Assembly: GCF_000003815.2 (NCBI RefSeq)
Contig: NC_049993.1
Span: 11,618,851 to 11,682,850 of the forward strand
Direction of reading: 5' to 3'
DNA from: Branchiostoma floridae
Lineage: Eukaryota > Chordata > Leptocardii > Amphioxiformes > Branchiostomatidae
DNA length: 64,000 nt
Part shown: positions 37,801-48,108 of the stretch, piece by piece
How positions within the stretch are numbered: the stretch's first letter is position 1
How the letters are laid out: each line of letters starts with the position of its first letter
Position numbers and translations under genes: made by a program
Notes under the pieces: generated by a model
Database searches by the model: none
Told to the model about the DNA's origin: nothing
Seen by the model: only the letters and a program-made list of their open reading frames with translations

Positions 37801-39716
37801 TCCGGATATAAACAACAACAGCGATTGCTCGTATGGAAAAATAATCTAAGGAACCATAAAAAGGTGACCACAATGAACAGGTGGACTATTAAAAATTTCC
37901 TTTGGACTGCTAAAAATTTGTCTTCCTCCCCTTTTTTTGTATTAATTCATACATGTCATAGTTAGGATAAACCTATTCTCCAACTAGATCTCTTTTGCAC
38001 ATTAATTCACAGCTATGATATTAAAAATCTCGCCAACAAGATTACTCCAGTGTCACTGACAAAAGACACTGAATGGTACATCTGAAACGTCTGGCCGCTT
38101 CCAAAATCATATCCAGTTGCTTGAGTAACTGCTCTTTGGCATAACAAACAGGTGGTCTCCATACTAGTCATCACTAGTCAGGGCTCGAAATACCACCTGC
38201 ATATGCAGGTTAGTGCAGGTAAAATTGGAGCTGTGCAGGTATTTCTGATGTCTACCTGCACCTAACCTGCACTGGTCCATGTACTGGGTTTTATACATAA
38301 ATGTCATATGATGTAGGTATATGTGGATTGTTATCAGCTGCATTGAATGTTACCACCTATAAAGTATAAAAAATAGCAATGTTTCCTGAAAAATCATACT
38401 TCCTAAATCAGAGTGATGCAGGTAAAATTTGTCAGGTGTAGGTAATTTTCAATCATGTTACCTGCAACAGAGCAGGTATGCAGAAAAAATATTTTGAGCC
38501 CTGCTAATATACATGTATATGTGTGACAAGTCCAGAAAGTTGACTGAATGGTAGTACTCACCACAAATGCCATCATTGACCCTGGAGGAAGGGATGGTTT
38601 TTGGAGTGAAGCCCTTGTTACTGCAGTAGTACATCATGTTGGGACAGGCAGCAGTACCTTTGTTAAAAAAAAGTTCCACAATCTCATACCTTTGCCAAAT
38701 AGTGTTACACATGTCTGGCATGACAAAAAAAGATTCTCATTTTTATACCAACAATATCAAAATAGGCCATAAGGACATTATTTGCCACCCAAAATAACAC
38801 AAATTGTTCAAAGTCTCACATTTCCAAAGATGGCTATTTTAACATTTCCTCATTAATTACATATATGAGGCCCAATTTGCATGATTAATGTATAAAAATG
38901 TTCATCTTCATTGAACTTTCAATAACTGGTTGATAAAAAAAAGCAAATAGCCTGTCACTAGATGTGTAATAGATAAATCAAATGTACAATCTTACCTGGT
39001 TCGTCGGTCCCATCCTTACAGTCACAGTAATCATCATTAACCTGATCAAAGGGGATGGTCGCTGAGCCGTCTAAACAAGTGAAGGGCTTCGACTCATCAT
39101 AGAAGGGTTTATCTAAAGAAAACATGATGGAAAATGCCTAGATTAAAACATATCAACATCACAGTTGTTCTGATCAATAACGTTGTGGATGTCAAGATCA
39201 CTGTCAAAATAACTACGGTCCTTACACTACCTTTAGAATTGGTAACATCGAACAAAATACACACGACAGGTTATTTAGGTCACACATAAATTATTACACA
39301 CCGACACCTGGTTGGCACATACAGTTGTAACACTAGAATTTACGAGAACACCATGTCACGAATACTGCAAATAAAATGGGGATAAAATGGTGACTGCGAA
39401 ACGTTGATGCACAACCCTGAAGGATTAGTATTATCTTGTCGAACCACTCTCTGCAGTGAAGCAGAACAATGGTGACTTCCTTTGTGAGGAGCCTTTTTCA
39501 GCAAATACAAGTGGGGAGGGCGACACGTGGACAAGGCATGTTTCAACAGTACTTACGCAGCAACGATACTCCCCTCGGCCGCAAAATTTCTACCGCAGCT
39601 GTGTTATAAAATGGACTAACTATGTGTAAAACTAGAAGTGCTAAGAACATTTCTCCGTATAGAAATGAGCGAAAATTGCACAAAATCCCTCGTACACACG
39701 GCATCGTTTCCGCCAT
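28821..39716 (-). CDS. PRKCSH: glucosidase II beta subunit, 16 coding exons
   Basis: This is the non-catalytic ER subunit that retains glucosidase II and recruits mannose-bearing glycoproteins. Exons on the minus strand are 39716-39557, 39112-38996, 38657-38562, 37236-37179, 36599-36482, 36109-36046, 35717-35652, 35284-35200, 34600-34522, 34182-34093, 33685-33556, 33173-33003, 32457-32388, 31975-31811, 31140-31041 and 28964-28821. They total 1713 nt and encode 570 aa. Domains in order are a signal peptide, [19 protein letters not shown], two LDLa-type repeats (CLDGSA...[15 protein letters not shown]...[10 protein letters not shown]), a coiled coil, an EF-hand (DLDGDGLVKLEE), a second EF-like [12 protein letters not shown], Glu-rich and Asp-rich segments, and an MRH domain ([18 protein letters not shown]...[15 protein letters not shown]). 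The C-terminal HEEL is an ER-retrieval signal. An in-frame ATG at 39704 is an alternative start. Confidence 0.95.
29418..30979. mobile_element. 1.56-kb fold-back element with TTAA target sites
   Basis: Arms 29418-30083 and 30315-30979 are inverted copies with only a few mismatches, around a 231-base spacer. The ends read TTAA-AGGACAGCATCAG and CTGATGCTGTCCT-TTAA, which is a piggyBac-type TTAA duplication. The arms are GC-rich and each carries a TGACGTCA. Both arms contain the same 75-codon open frame, which has no recognised similarity. The element lies in the last intron of PRKCSH. Its transcript would fold into a stem of about 660 bp. Confidence 0.85.
30271..30390 (+). other. short frame in the fold-back spacer, THAP-like start (speculative)
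   Basis: The frame begins [16 protein letters not shown] and runs 39 codons into the right arm. The C-x2-C followed by KN resembles the beginning of a THAP zinc finger. It is too short for a full domain, so at most it is a remnant of a transposase N-terminus. The similarity may be chance. Confidence 0.15.
33090..33173. repeat. TCATCA-type coding repeat
   Basis: A trinucleotide ATC/TCA tract inside PRKCSH exon 12 encodes, on the minus strand, an Asp-rich stretch (runs of five to six Asp). It is probably length-variable between alleles. Confidence 0.8.
33785..33840 (-). mobile_element. partial MITE of family T
   Basis: CCAAAATCATATCCAGTTGT and TGAGTAATTGCTATATGG match the right half of the element at 36771-36913, whose conserved core is TACTCAAGTAACTGGATATG. 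It is in a PRKCSH intron. Confidence 0.5.
35306..35440. repeat. 66-bp tandem duplication
   Basis: Two near-identical units start GTCACACTGGGAGAAACC and differ by only two bases near their middle. They lie directly upstream of PRKCSH exon 8 in gene orientation. The near identity implies a recent duplication. Confidence 0.9.
36771..36913. mobile_element. MITE of family T
   Basis: The left end is GCCCAAAAGTAGTTACTCAA followed by GTAACTGGATATG. The right end is CATATCCAGCTTTGCTGC followed by TTTTTGGC. Partial relatives occur at 7013-7045, 33785-33840 and 38075-38145. Confidence 0.65.
37321..37469. mobile_element. 149-bp hairpin MITE
   Basis: The left arm AATCTCTACGGCTGAATAAA continues to CAGAGATTTACTTCC. 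The right arm GGAAGTAAATCTCTG continues to TATCCAGTTGTAGAGATT. The arms pair almost fully. It is in a PRKCSH intron. Confidence 0.75.
38075..38145 (-). mobile_element. partial MITE of family T
   Basis: It contains ATCTGAAACGTCTGGCCGC, CCAAAATCATATCCAGTTGC and TTGAGTAACTGCTCTTTGGC, which match the right half of the copy at 36771-36913. Confidence 0.55.
38179..38503. mobile_element. MITE-like element with CAGGGCTCGAAAT ends, ACCTGCA-rich interior
   Basis: It has the same termini as the element at 2207-2582 (CAGGGCTCGAAAT / ATTTTGAGCCCTG). The interior is dominated by ACCTGCA and TGCAGGT motifs instead of GGTGCACC. It is in a PRKCSH intron. Confidence 0.7.
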
Positions 39717-39721
39717 CTTGG
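39710..39721 (-). promoter_or_regulatory. YY1-type motif overlapping the PRKCSH start codon
   Basis: CCAAGATGGCGG on the minus strand matches the YY1 core AAGATGGCGG, and its ATG is the proposed start codon. Such downstream YY1 sites are common at TATA-less housekeeping promoters with short 5' UTRs. Confidence 0.5.
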
Positions 39722-39722
39722 G

Positions 39723-40832
39723 AAATTTTGGTCCCGTGCGCAGGCGCATGATTTGTGATCTGCTGATTGGTCAACAGTTACTTTCCCTTTCCCAGGGTTC
39801 TCTTTGGCAGGTGCTTCGAGAAAATATTATGAACCACCTGCTACTTAAAGTATTACAAGAAAAACAAACAAAAGGGGACAAACCTTGGTCCGATAAAAAG
39901 CTTCTGAAAATGTGTACTAAGAACTCGTCCGATAGGCTTAACTATGTCTTTGAAGACGGTGCAGACACCAGATACACCGTGTAAAGAGAAAGTAAAGTTT
40001 AACCCTAATCATATTCATTGTCATAGATTAATATCAATAAAAAAGTTTGGACCAGTCTAAGTAGAAAAAAATGATTAGTACAGGCGTGTCTGAACGTTCA
40101 CGATATCGGAGCATCACTTAGGCGACGTATCTTCGTTATTGATAAATTATTCATAAAGATTATGTTGCCAAAAGCGTCCACATGTTATCATCTTTTTGCA
40201 TATCAATAATTCATAGCTACGATTGCACCCTAACCGATTGAAATGTTCATATTAGGAATAGCGCACCTCTCTGTAATATAATACTGCTTCCTGTTGCATT
40301 GAATGGCACCCTTGAAATTTTTCATGTTGAAATGACGTCAGGTTGATTTTTGCAAAGCAGTTAAATATTGTCCTATCATGATTGAATTCTCCATTAGCGA
40401 TGGTAAGTTGATCTACGGTGAACATTAGGGTGTTTCCCTAATCATAGAGGGTGTGGATGGTAAACGCCCATACCCAGGAATAGTAAACACTTCACCATAA
40501 AGAAGGTCAAGCCATTGCTACAACAGCAACAGCAACTTCTTTTAAATTGTGTTGGAAAAGTAGTTTGAACTCACGAAATACCACAAGGTAAGGATTAATA
40601 GGTGTTTTGTACCTATTTGCTACCTGCATCTTTGATCGTAGAGGTCTATGATAAGACGTACATTTATAAAATAGAGTGCAATATTAGCCCGGTTGGTTTA
40701 AGCATGTATGTTCAATGGGAAGCAAGGAACAAGCCTACAGACTTTGCCTGTAGTCCAATTTTTCCAGTTACTGTTTGTTATACATGTGTATCTATTATCA
40801 TGATTTTTATATTTTTACAGAGAACAATTGCA
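39723..40832. other. divergent promoter region between PRKCSH and the IFI44-like gene
   Basis: The region contains a likely noncoding first exon of the IFI44-like gene, ending at about 40587 (CCACAAG|GTAAGG) and joining the acceptor TTTTTACAG at 40812-40820. An open frame at 39622-39984 has no recognised family and overlaps PRKCSH exon 1 in antisense, so it was not called. No convincing interferon-response element was found. Confidence 0.45.
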
Positions 40833-43800
40833 ATGGCTTCCTACTTGCCTCGCGTAAACAAAAACAACACCAGTGTTCTTTTGTCAGGGGAACATGAGCA
40901 GAAGCTGAGGCAGTGGCTGAAGAAGCCTACGTCCGATTTTAAACTGCTTTTCAAAGCGACCGCGAACACCTACAACGCCCAGGAATTCCACCGTCTGTGT
41001 GACAACCAGGGGCCAACCATCATTGTCGCCTACAGCAACAGCGGCGACGTTTTTGGGGGGTTCGCCAGCGTGTCGTGGAGAAGCGCGGGAAGGCACGTCA
41101 CCGCACCTGGGTCCTTCCTCTTCAACCTGAACAGTAAAGTGCGCTTCCCGCTTAAACAGCAAGGTGACGCTTCTGCTTTGTATGACGACGGGGCTTACGG
41201 ACCGACGTTTGGAGGCTACGACTGGGTTTCCTTCACCGGGTCCGGGATGAAATCCTCCTTGTTGGGCCCACCTCACTCCCGAGTTGAAGCCCAGGGGGCC
41301 AGGGGTAATATCGGGAACTCTTATTCCCCCCACGGGACCGACAGAGCGGTGTCGTATGAGGAGTTTGGGGGGCTAGAGGCGTACGGATATCTGACTGGCA
41401 CCTTCTGCGCCGACCTGGACTACAAGGACATCGAAGTCTACACCATCAGAGGTGCGTTGTTGACGTTATCAGATGGGCTGATGTAAGGTAAAATCTTTCA
41501 CTGAGAACAGCGATCCGGCTACACGACGAGAAAGGTAGTAGAAAAATCTTACAACTAGTCTTATACGTTTCACTATATTTTTATTGCCGTTTTGACAGAC
41601 AAGCCAGTCGTTATCAGTGGAAAGAGAGCGGATGCTAGTCCAAATGTGCCGAGGCTTAAAGAGACAGCCTGGAGGACCATGGAGTGGACTGTTAGGTACT
41701 TCTTTCTACAACGTCATCATTCGTATCTTACAGTTGTCATTGTTAAAAGTTCTGCCCTTTGAGTTAACATGTGCTGCACATGTTCATGTTTTAACCGGCA
41801 ATAGACACATGTATAGCCATACAGCGGAAACATATTAAGTTCATCTAATAAGTCTAAAAGGTAGTATTTAAAGGAACTAAAAAATTGGCCATATCGTTAC
41901 ATACCAGTACACCATGAGCGGTCACTTTCGGTACAAAATATGTTGATGCAGGTTAGACGTTAAGTACAGAATGTTTTTGGTTATCTTCTCATACGTGCAG
42001 TACAAGAGATGACCTGGTGCGAGAAGTGAGTGAGTACCGTCCCCTGGACAGCACTAAGGTTCCACAAGCACAGATCCTGCTGTTGGGCCCGGCAGGGGCA
42101 GGGAAGTCCAGCTACTTCAATACCATCAACTCCATCTTCAGGGGCCACGTGACGTCACAAGCTGTCACTGGGATAGCGCCGCACAGCCTGACTAACAAGG
42201 TACACTTCGCACATGCGCAGTAAGCACTGCCAAATACGGGGTTGCGAAAATTGATTTCTATTGAACGATTGCAGTATCACTGGCAATAACTTACTCACAA
42301 TAAGGGAATAGGCTATTCCAAATAAGCCATGGTTTATATGCTCAGAAAAGGTGTCTTTTAAAACAGTAAAAACGTCATAAGAGATTTGACACTAAGACGT
42401 GTTCAGAATTTCTAACCAGAAGCTCTCCCCAAGTTATCGAACCTGATTGATGAATGCAGTAGGTAGTGACAGTTCGTTGTTTAAAAAGGAAACTACTGAT
42501 ATTGTTTATGTAATAGTGGGGTTCAAGCGCCGCCACTGAAACTGACCATGCCAAAGGCTCTGAGCTTTTGGCGTAGTGGTTTCCGGCGCTGGGTTTGTGG
42601 TCTGGTGGCTGGGTTTGGCGCGGGTTTGAATCCTGAGAGCCAGGAGACTGTTTCTACTCCTTTCTTACATTTATGTATTGGATGATCTCTCTACAGTTCC
42701 GGCGGTACGAGGTCCGGTCCGGCAGGGACGGCGGTGCGCTGGGGTTCCGCCTGTGCGACACGATGGGTCTGGAGGACGGGCAGGGTCTGGGCGTGGCAGA
42801 CATACCCTACCTGCTGGGCGGGAACGTACCTGACAGGTACCAGGTGAGAACGATCCCAGCTAGTGTAGAAAGGTGCTAACGATTCGCCTTTGAGATTGTC
42901 TTGAGACTGGAAGAACACGGTTGTTACAATGCAGTAGATCTGTGCACTCTAAGTTCTATGAATCAATGAATGGATCCGGAGAACTTTTTTTTGCATATTT
43001 TTGCCCCACTGGGATAAGCACAGGTCACATAGTAACAATCATATAACGTTACATGTGATAATGTGCATAAATACGTCTATTACACTACTGTAGTACATTC
43101 GACTTCTTGTCGCTATATTATAAGCTTTATGATTGGTTGGAGTTGGTTTATCGAAGGCTGTAAGGAATAGAAATTTCTCTTTACTATTCAAGTTTAAGTA
43201 GTTTAACACAACTTTAAGTCGAATAGAATTTTTCTATCGCTATCATTCAAAGGACAATGTAAGTAAGATATGAGATATGGACATCAGCCATTAAAGATAC
43301 ACCAACAAATCTTTTTTTTAAATCTTTTCCCCTAAAAGTTCAACCCAGCCGTGTCCATCGATCCCAGCATCCCCGAGTTCAAGGTCAAACCTCCCCTGGC
43401 TGAGACCATCCATTGCGTCACGTTCGTCATCGACGCATGCGTGATGAGCGTTTTGTCGCAAGGCATTGTGGATAAAATTAAAGGCTTGCGGACAAAAATC
43501 AACGAGCGAGGTTTGTACTTCTGAAATGTTCTTTGAGTTTCACATGCAGAATATTATATACACCAATAGGAACAATTTCAATACACAAATAGAAACAATT
43601 CTCTGGTGGGCCGTTAACAACCCGCTTTTGCGTGGTAACTGTTGCTAGGCAGTTTTTCATGCTTGGCAACGAGTAACTTACAGGACTGGTGTCTTTTTTT
43701 TTACCCGAAGACGTCTTAATTTCTGAGCCGTATGAAACAAACTTTTGTAGCCAAGATCGAATCTATTACATGTTTTGTTTCCTATAAATCTTCTCAAATC

Positions 43801-45415
43801 TGTTCTGATACATTTCTCTGAGCAATTTTTTTTCATAGAAATGTATATAAGTTACAACCTACCCTCTACAGGTATCCCGACAGTGGTATTATTGACTAAA
43901 GTGGACGAGGTTTGCCCAGAGGTGGCTAAGGACCTATCCGTGGTGTACAGCAGCGCGTGAGTTCAGAAAACTTTTTTCTGGGTTCAAACAAAAGTTGAAA
44001 TGCCGGCCGTAACTTAAACCACAAATCTTCCAACCTCTCATTGAACATGTTTAAGAGTGGACAATAATGGCAGGTCGATGTAGCACTTTGCCAGCTCGGT
44101 ATAAAAAGGTGACTTTCTAGTACTTAATAAAAGTTATATATAGACAGAGGTAGTTAGCCAGATTACTTTATGTACTGTTACAGTTTGTTGTTAACCATAC
44201 TGTATTTTTCACTCAGATTTGTACAGGAAAAAGTAAAGGAGCTGAGCGGAAGGCTCGGAGTTTCTGTGTCCAATATCCTCCCAGTCAAGAACTACGCCAC
44301 GGAGATGGAACTAGACCGGAGGGTAACGTTACAAGAATAGACCTATAATACCTGTCAATCACAATTAGCAGTTCAACCAATGATAGTAATTAGTGGTAGG
44401 ACAAATGAAAGACTGACTGCATGTCCGCCAACTATTAATTTTGTCTTTCTACATTTTGATGGTGGTGGTGGCAGTGGGACATGTGTGTGTAATGGATCTC
44501 ATGACGTGCAATCTTGTCAATGACATAAAACAAACAAGGCACTATTTTTACTTTGTTTTGTGTGATTTGTTGCCATTAGTCATACTTGTACGTTTTGCAT
44601 GATGTATTCCCATCATAAAATCAAGGGTAACACAAATCCATGTTAGGGCGCAGTGACGCCGCCGATGTAGTCCAGTGAGACACCATACCTGCTTAACATC
44701 CCTGTTGACCTTCGCTTAGTTATTGTAATTCACGTTAAAAATTGTCATGACAAAGCGCATGTGACGTTTGCCTGGAGTCCAGCCTTGTTTGCTTCACTCC
44801 GCTCAGTAAGGTCGCTACCCGCCAATCCGCTTGAGTTAGCTCATTACGTGACGTCACTATCAAACGTTTGAAACTTGTTGGCGGGAGCGACCTTAACGTG
44901 CACTCTCACTGCACTTGCATCAAGATTGCGTCACTGCGGGGTTCGTTCACTGCGTCACTGCTTTGTTATCTCCTCAGATTTTGTATAATTTAGATATTGC
45001 GTAATACGTAAAAGTATGACTTAGAAGACGACAAAATACACAAAAAGTAAGAAAATTCGTTCTTTATCTCTGAAATTCGTTGAGTATCTTTCGAACCTCG
45101 CGGTGACGCAAGCGTGACGCAAATGCAGTGAGAGGGCACCTTTAGGGAGAGAACTAAAGCAAACAAGGCTGGACTCCTGGCTCATGTGACGTAGCGCCCA
45201 AAAAAAAAAGGAATAATTCTTCCGGCCACTTTGACTCACAACCAACGTTCTTGTCTCTGTCCTCCCACTAGGTTGATATCCTGGCTCTCACCGCCCTCAG
45301 ACAGATGCTGCGCTTCGCCGATAACTACTTTGACGACTTCGATGAGGACCAAGAAGAAGAGCATGACGGGAGTGACGTCGAACCAGTCGACATCATTCAT
45401 GTGTCCACTAATTGA
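40833..45415 (+). CDS. IFI44L: IFI44-like protein: TLDc domain plus dynamin-type GTPase
   Basis: Vertebrate IFI44/IFI44L are cytoplasmic interferon-induced proteins; the invertebrate role is unknown. Exons are 40833-41451, 41599-41695, 42001-42199, 42697-42843, 43339-43510, 43872-43956, 44217-44322 and 45272-45415: 1569 nt, 522 aa, all in phase. Exon 1 encodes a TLDc domain, with CDNQGPTIIVAYSNSGDVFGG, FGGYDWVSF and DIEVYTIR as landmarks. The GTPase part has P-loop GPAGAGKSS at about residues 268-276, DTMGLEDG (G3) near 326, NPAVSIDPS, HCVTFVIDA and TKVD (G4) near 420. The order matches human IFI44, and the GTPase is the better conserved half. The tail is acidic (DEDQEEEHDGSD). The start ATG follows a 5' UTR splice acceptor. 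The gene symbol denotes the family only. Confidence 0.88.
42539..42660 (+). repeat. tRNA-derived SINE fragment (family 2)
   Basis: The leader CTGACCATGCCAAAGG is followed by an A-box-like TTTTGGCGTAGTGGTTTCCG and a B-box-like GCGGGTTTGAATCCTGAGAG. It is related to the copy at 5280-5400 and lies in an intron of the IFI44-like gene. Confidence 0.65.
44646..45200. mobile_element. complex palindromic repeat in the last IFI44-like intron
   Basis: AGTCCAGCCTTGTTTGCTT at about 44776 recurs inverted near 45150 (AAGCAAACAAGGCTGGACT). AAGGTCGCTACCCGCC recurs inverted as GGCGGGAGCGACCTT near 44880. The outer ends GGGCGC / GCGCCC may be short terminal repeats. It is probably a decayed MITE with nested arms. 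Confidence 0.55.
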
Positions 45416-45616
45416 TGATTTTGGGCGTTTGTTTACAGCGGGTGGATTAGGTCATGCTGGTGTGATTATATGGATGACATTCTCTGAGAAGCCCCAAACT
45501 GACCACAAAAAAAAAACAGTTTGGCCAAAACAGTTGCCTTCATTGTTGAATTTAAGTGATCAGTAAGGTTTAACGAATGAGTAAACACACAGAGTATGGT
45601 ATATATACCAAATAAT

Positions 45617-45780
45617 AGTCTACGCCCGTTTTGGACACATACGTACACTTTGACCTCACTTCTGTTAAAGAATAGATTGTGGATAGACCGGTTTTTAAGA
45701 TGTAAAGGTCTAAAACAGTCTACGCCCGTTTGACCTCGCCTCTGTTAAAGAATAGATTGTGGATAGACCGGGTTTTAAGT
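45617..45780. repeat. imperfect tandem duplication
   Basis: Two copies of a unit contain AGTCTACGCCCGTTT, CTCTGTTAAAGAATAGATTG (or the CTTCTGTT variant) and TGGATAGACCGG. The first copy has an extra stretch of about 20 bases. Confidence 0.75.
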
Positions 45781-47336
45781 AGATGCATGTATATAATGTA
45801 AAGACGTCGACAGCTTGGAGAGTTAAGGTGGGAATATTTTCACAGTACAACTTCTAGATATTCTAGAAAGCCATCTCTCTCACTGCACATGACCTTGGTT
45901 TGATAGTTAATCTGATAGTTTGTAAGTGGTGAAAATATGTTTCAAAGTGTTCAAATACCTTCCCAAATGAAAAAAAACTACTGTAAACGTACTATAGTCA
46001 TTATGTTTTCTGGCTCTCACATTGAATCTATGATTTGAGTGATTTTATCCATAAATTTCACTTGCGAAGATCGTAACAGTTATGGTTTTAGGTAGCTTCA
46101 GTCAGGCTAACATCCAAGGCCCAGTCGGGCTGTTTGTGGAAACCACTGAAAACAACAAGTGACCGTAGGTAACATACTCTGTGACCTAATTATGTTTTAT
46201 GTCGGTTGTGATGTTTTCTGTGGTGTACGACTTGGTGTTTATATCGCATACAGAACACATCACATCAACTTAGACCAAAAACTTAAAACGCAAAATGTTA
46301 ACAGTATGCTATATCAAACCAACCTCAGTACTGGAAACGCAAAGCCAGAACGAGGACAACATCTGCTTGACGATATTCAAGGCTTAATGCGCGATCATAA
46401 CGAAGACCTGAACCACTTTACCGGACGGGGTAGGGGTGACAACTGAAGTTATTACACCCATGATAAAAACAGCTACCGCGAAAAAAAAGAACGTTTCGCA
46501 ACGGAGTACAGACGGCATGCCAAACCACATACGATTGCGGCAAACGGAACATAGAGTTATAGGTGCGAACACTCAACACATAAAGTGATCACAAGACTCT
46601 GTCGCTGGAGAACAAATGCATTCATATTCACAAATAATGCCCACGATTATTCTCTTGACGTGTTAGGTTGGTTTGTGTCCTTGACATCATGCTTTCCGTT
46701 CGCGAAGGTTGCCCGGACTGGCCCTGGTTTGGAAAAGTGTAGGTAGTCCGTGGTGACAATAACTAAACTTGTGTAGCATAATCTAAAGGGCATATGCATG
46801 GGGTGTGTCATTTTAATACTGATCTGTGCTCGGAACTGTGCCCAAACTTGTGACGACATGTTTTGGCACAGTTCCATGAGATTTGCGACAACAAAAGGAT
46901 ACATGGGGTGCGACTGACCAAAGGTGGGATAAATGCATGCAGCAAGATCTGCGGTTGTATACTCGAGTCGTATACATAAGTGAATGTAGTACGTCGAAGT
47001 AAGTTCTAGTGACGCCGAGGACTGAGACTGGTGAATGCCACTCGATTCTGAGTTGTAAATCAAACAAATTTTTGGTGATAAAAAAGCATTTCAAGTATTT
47101 GGTGGCTTGCCGTATTTCAGCCATAACGTCACGGGTTCTGCATAAGTATTCATATTACTCGCTCAATCCGTGATTGTAGATTCTTTATATCGAATGTTCG
47201 CAATTGTGCTGTAATTACAGAAATCTGTTTAATACCTGCAGAGCAAGGACAACTCCTGTTGGATCACACCTCGTCCGTAAACAATCCGTGGCTACGGGTG
47301 ACCTTTTCAACACGACCTTTATATAAATAAAAGCGT

Positions 47337-47613
47337 GCGTATATATTCAAGTCCGTATGAGGCATGTTCGGAAGTCGTAGCCTCTACTAGGCTCCATAGG
47401 ACGTTGGAAAAATAGTAGAAATTGGACAAATATAGACAGATAACATGTCAGTTGGGTCGCAAACCAAACTCATCAGACAGCTAACTCGTTTGGCATGTTA
47501 TCTCTCTACATTTGTCCAATTTCTATAATTTTTCCAGCGACCTGTGGAGCCTAGTAGAGGCTAGGACTTCCATACGGACCTCATATGGACTTGAATATAT
47601 ACGCACGTGTGAA
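47337..47613. mobile_element. palindromic MITE (copy 2 of family P)
   Basis: It is bounded by GCGTATATATTCAAGTCCGT and GACTTGAATATATACGC. The inner arms AAATTGGACAAATATAGACA / ACATTTGTCCAATTTCTA match copy 1 at 22374-22680. Confidence 0.8.
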
Positions 47614-47629
47614 CCTACCTTTACATGGC

Positions 47630-47825
47630 CCGTATGAAGTCTGTATGCAATTCTCAGCCTCAGGCTCCACGTGCACAGGTCGCTGGAAAAATACTAGTAG
47701 AAATTTGACAAATATAGATACATAACATGCCAGAGGAGTTAGCTGGCCGATAAGTATGGTTTGTGAACAGCTAACTTTCTTCGCATGTTATTTGTCTATA
47801 ATTGTCCATTTTCTATTAATTAGAT
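47630..47825. mobile_element. partial palindromic MITE (copy 3 of family P)
   Basis: GGCCCGTATGAAGTCTGTAT, GGTCGCTGGAAAAATACTAG and GACAAATATAGATACATAAC match the left part of copy 2. The right end is truncated after TGTCCATTTTCTA. Confidence 0.65.
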
Positions 47826-48108
47826 GTGCAAAGGTTAGGCGTGGCAGGTCGTTCAGGGTAATAGTACTTACCAAGTACGTATACTTATGTTATTTAGTGT
47901 TTCTTTGATCAATGAATATGCATGAATAATGATAACCCGAGATGGTGGATCATATCACCAGATCAAGTATAACTAGCTTATTATTTCTTGAAATTCGTAA
48001 CTACATGGCAAACGTCTTCATGTAGCGAAATGACTGCTGTGGCGGACTGACAATGTGGCGAAACAACCAGTTACCTTACTTTCTATTATTACGTCTCTGT
48101 ATAGCACG

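Larger units (their letters stand above)
45416..48050. other. intergenic region between IFI44-like and FkbM copy 1
   Basis: The region holds a tandem duplication at 45617-45780 and palindromic MITEs at 47337-47825. Open frames at 46159-46446 (+) and 46647-47063 (-) have no recognised family and no splice context, so they were not called. Confidence 0.4.

Noticed and set aside
39622-39984. 120-codon plus-strand frame opposite PRKCSH exon 1
   Set aside because: It overlaps a well supported exon in antisense and shows no family similarity or splice continuation.
39984-40000. Interferon-response-like GAGAAAGTAAAG upstream of the IFI44-like gene
   Set aside because: It lacks the second GAAA of the consensus and lies more than 800 bases from the start codon; a chance match is likely.
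46647-47063. 138-codon minus-strand frame
   Set aside because: It overlaps another open frame in a different phase, has no domain signal, and abuts MITE-rich DNA.
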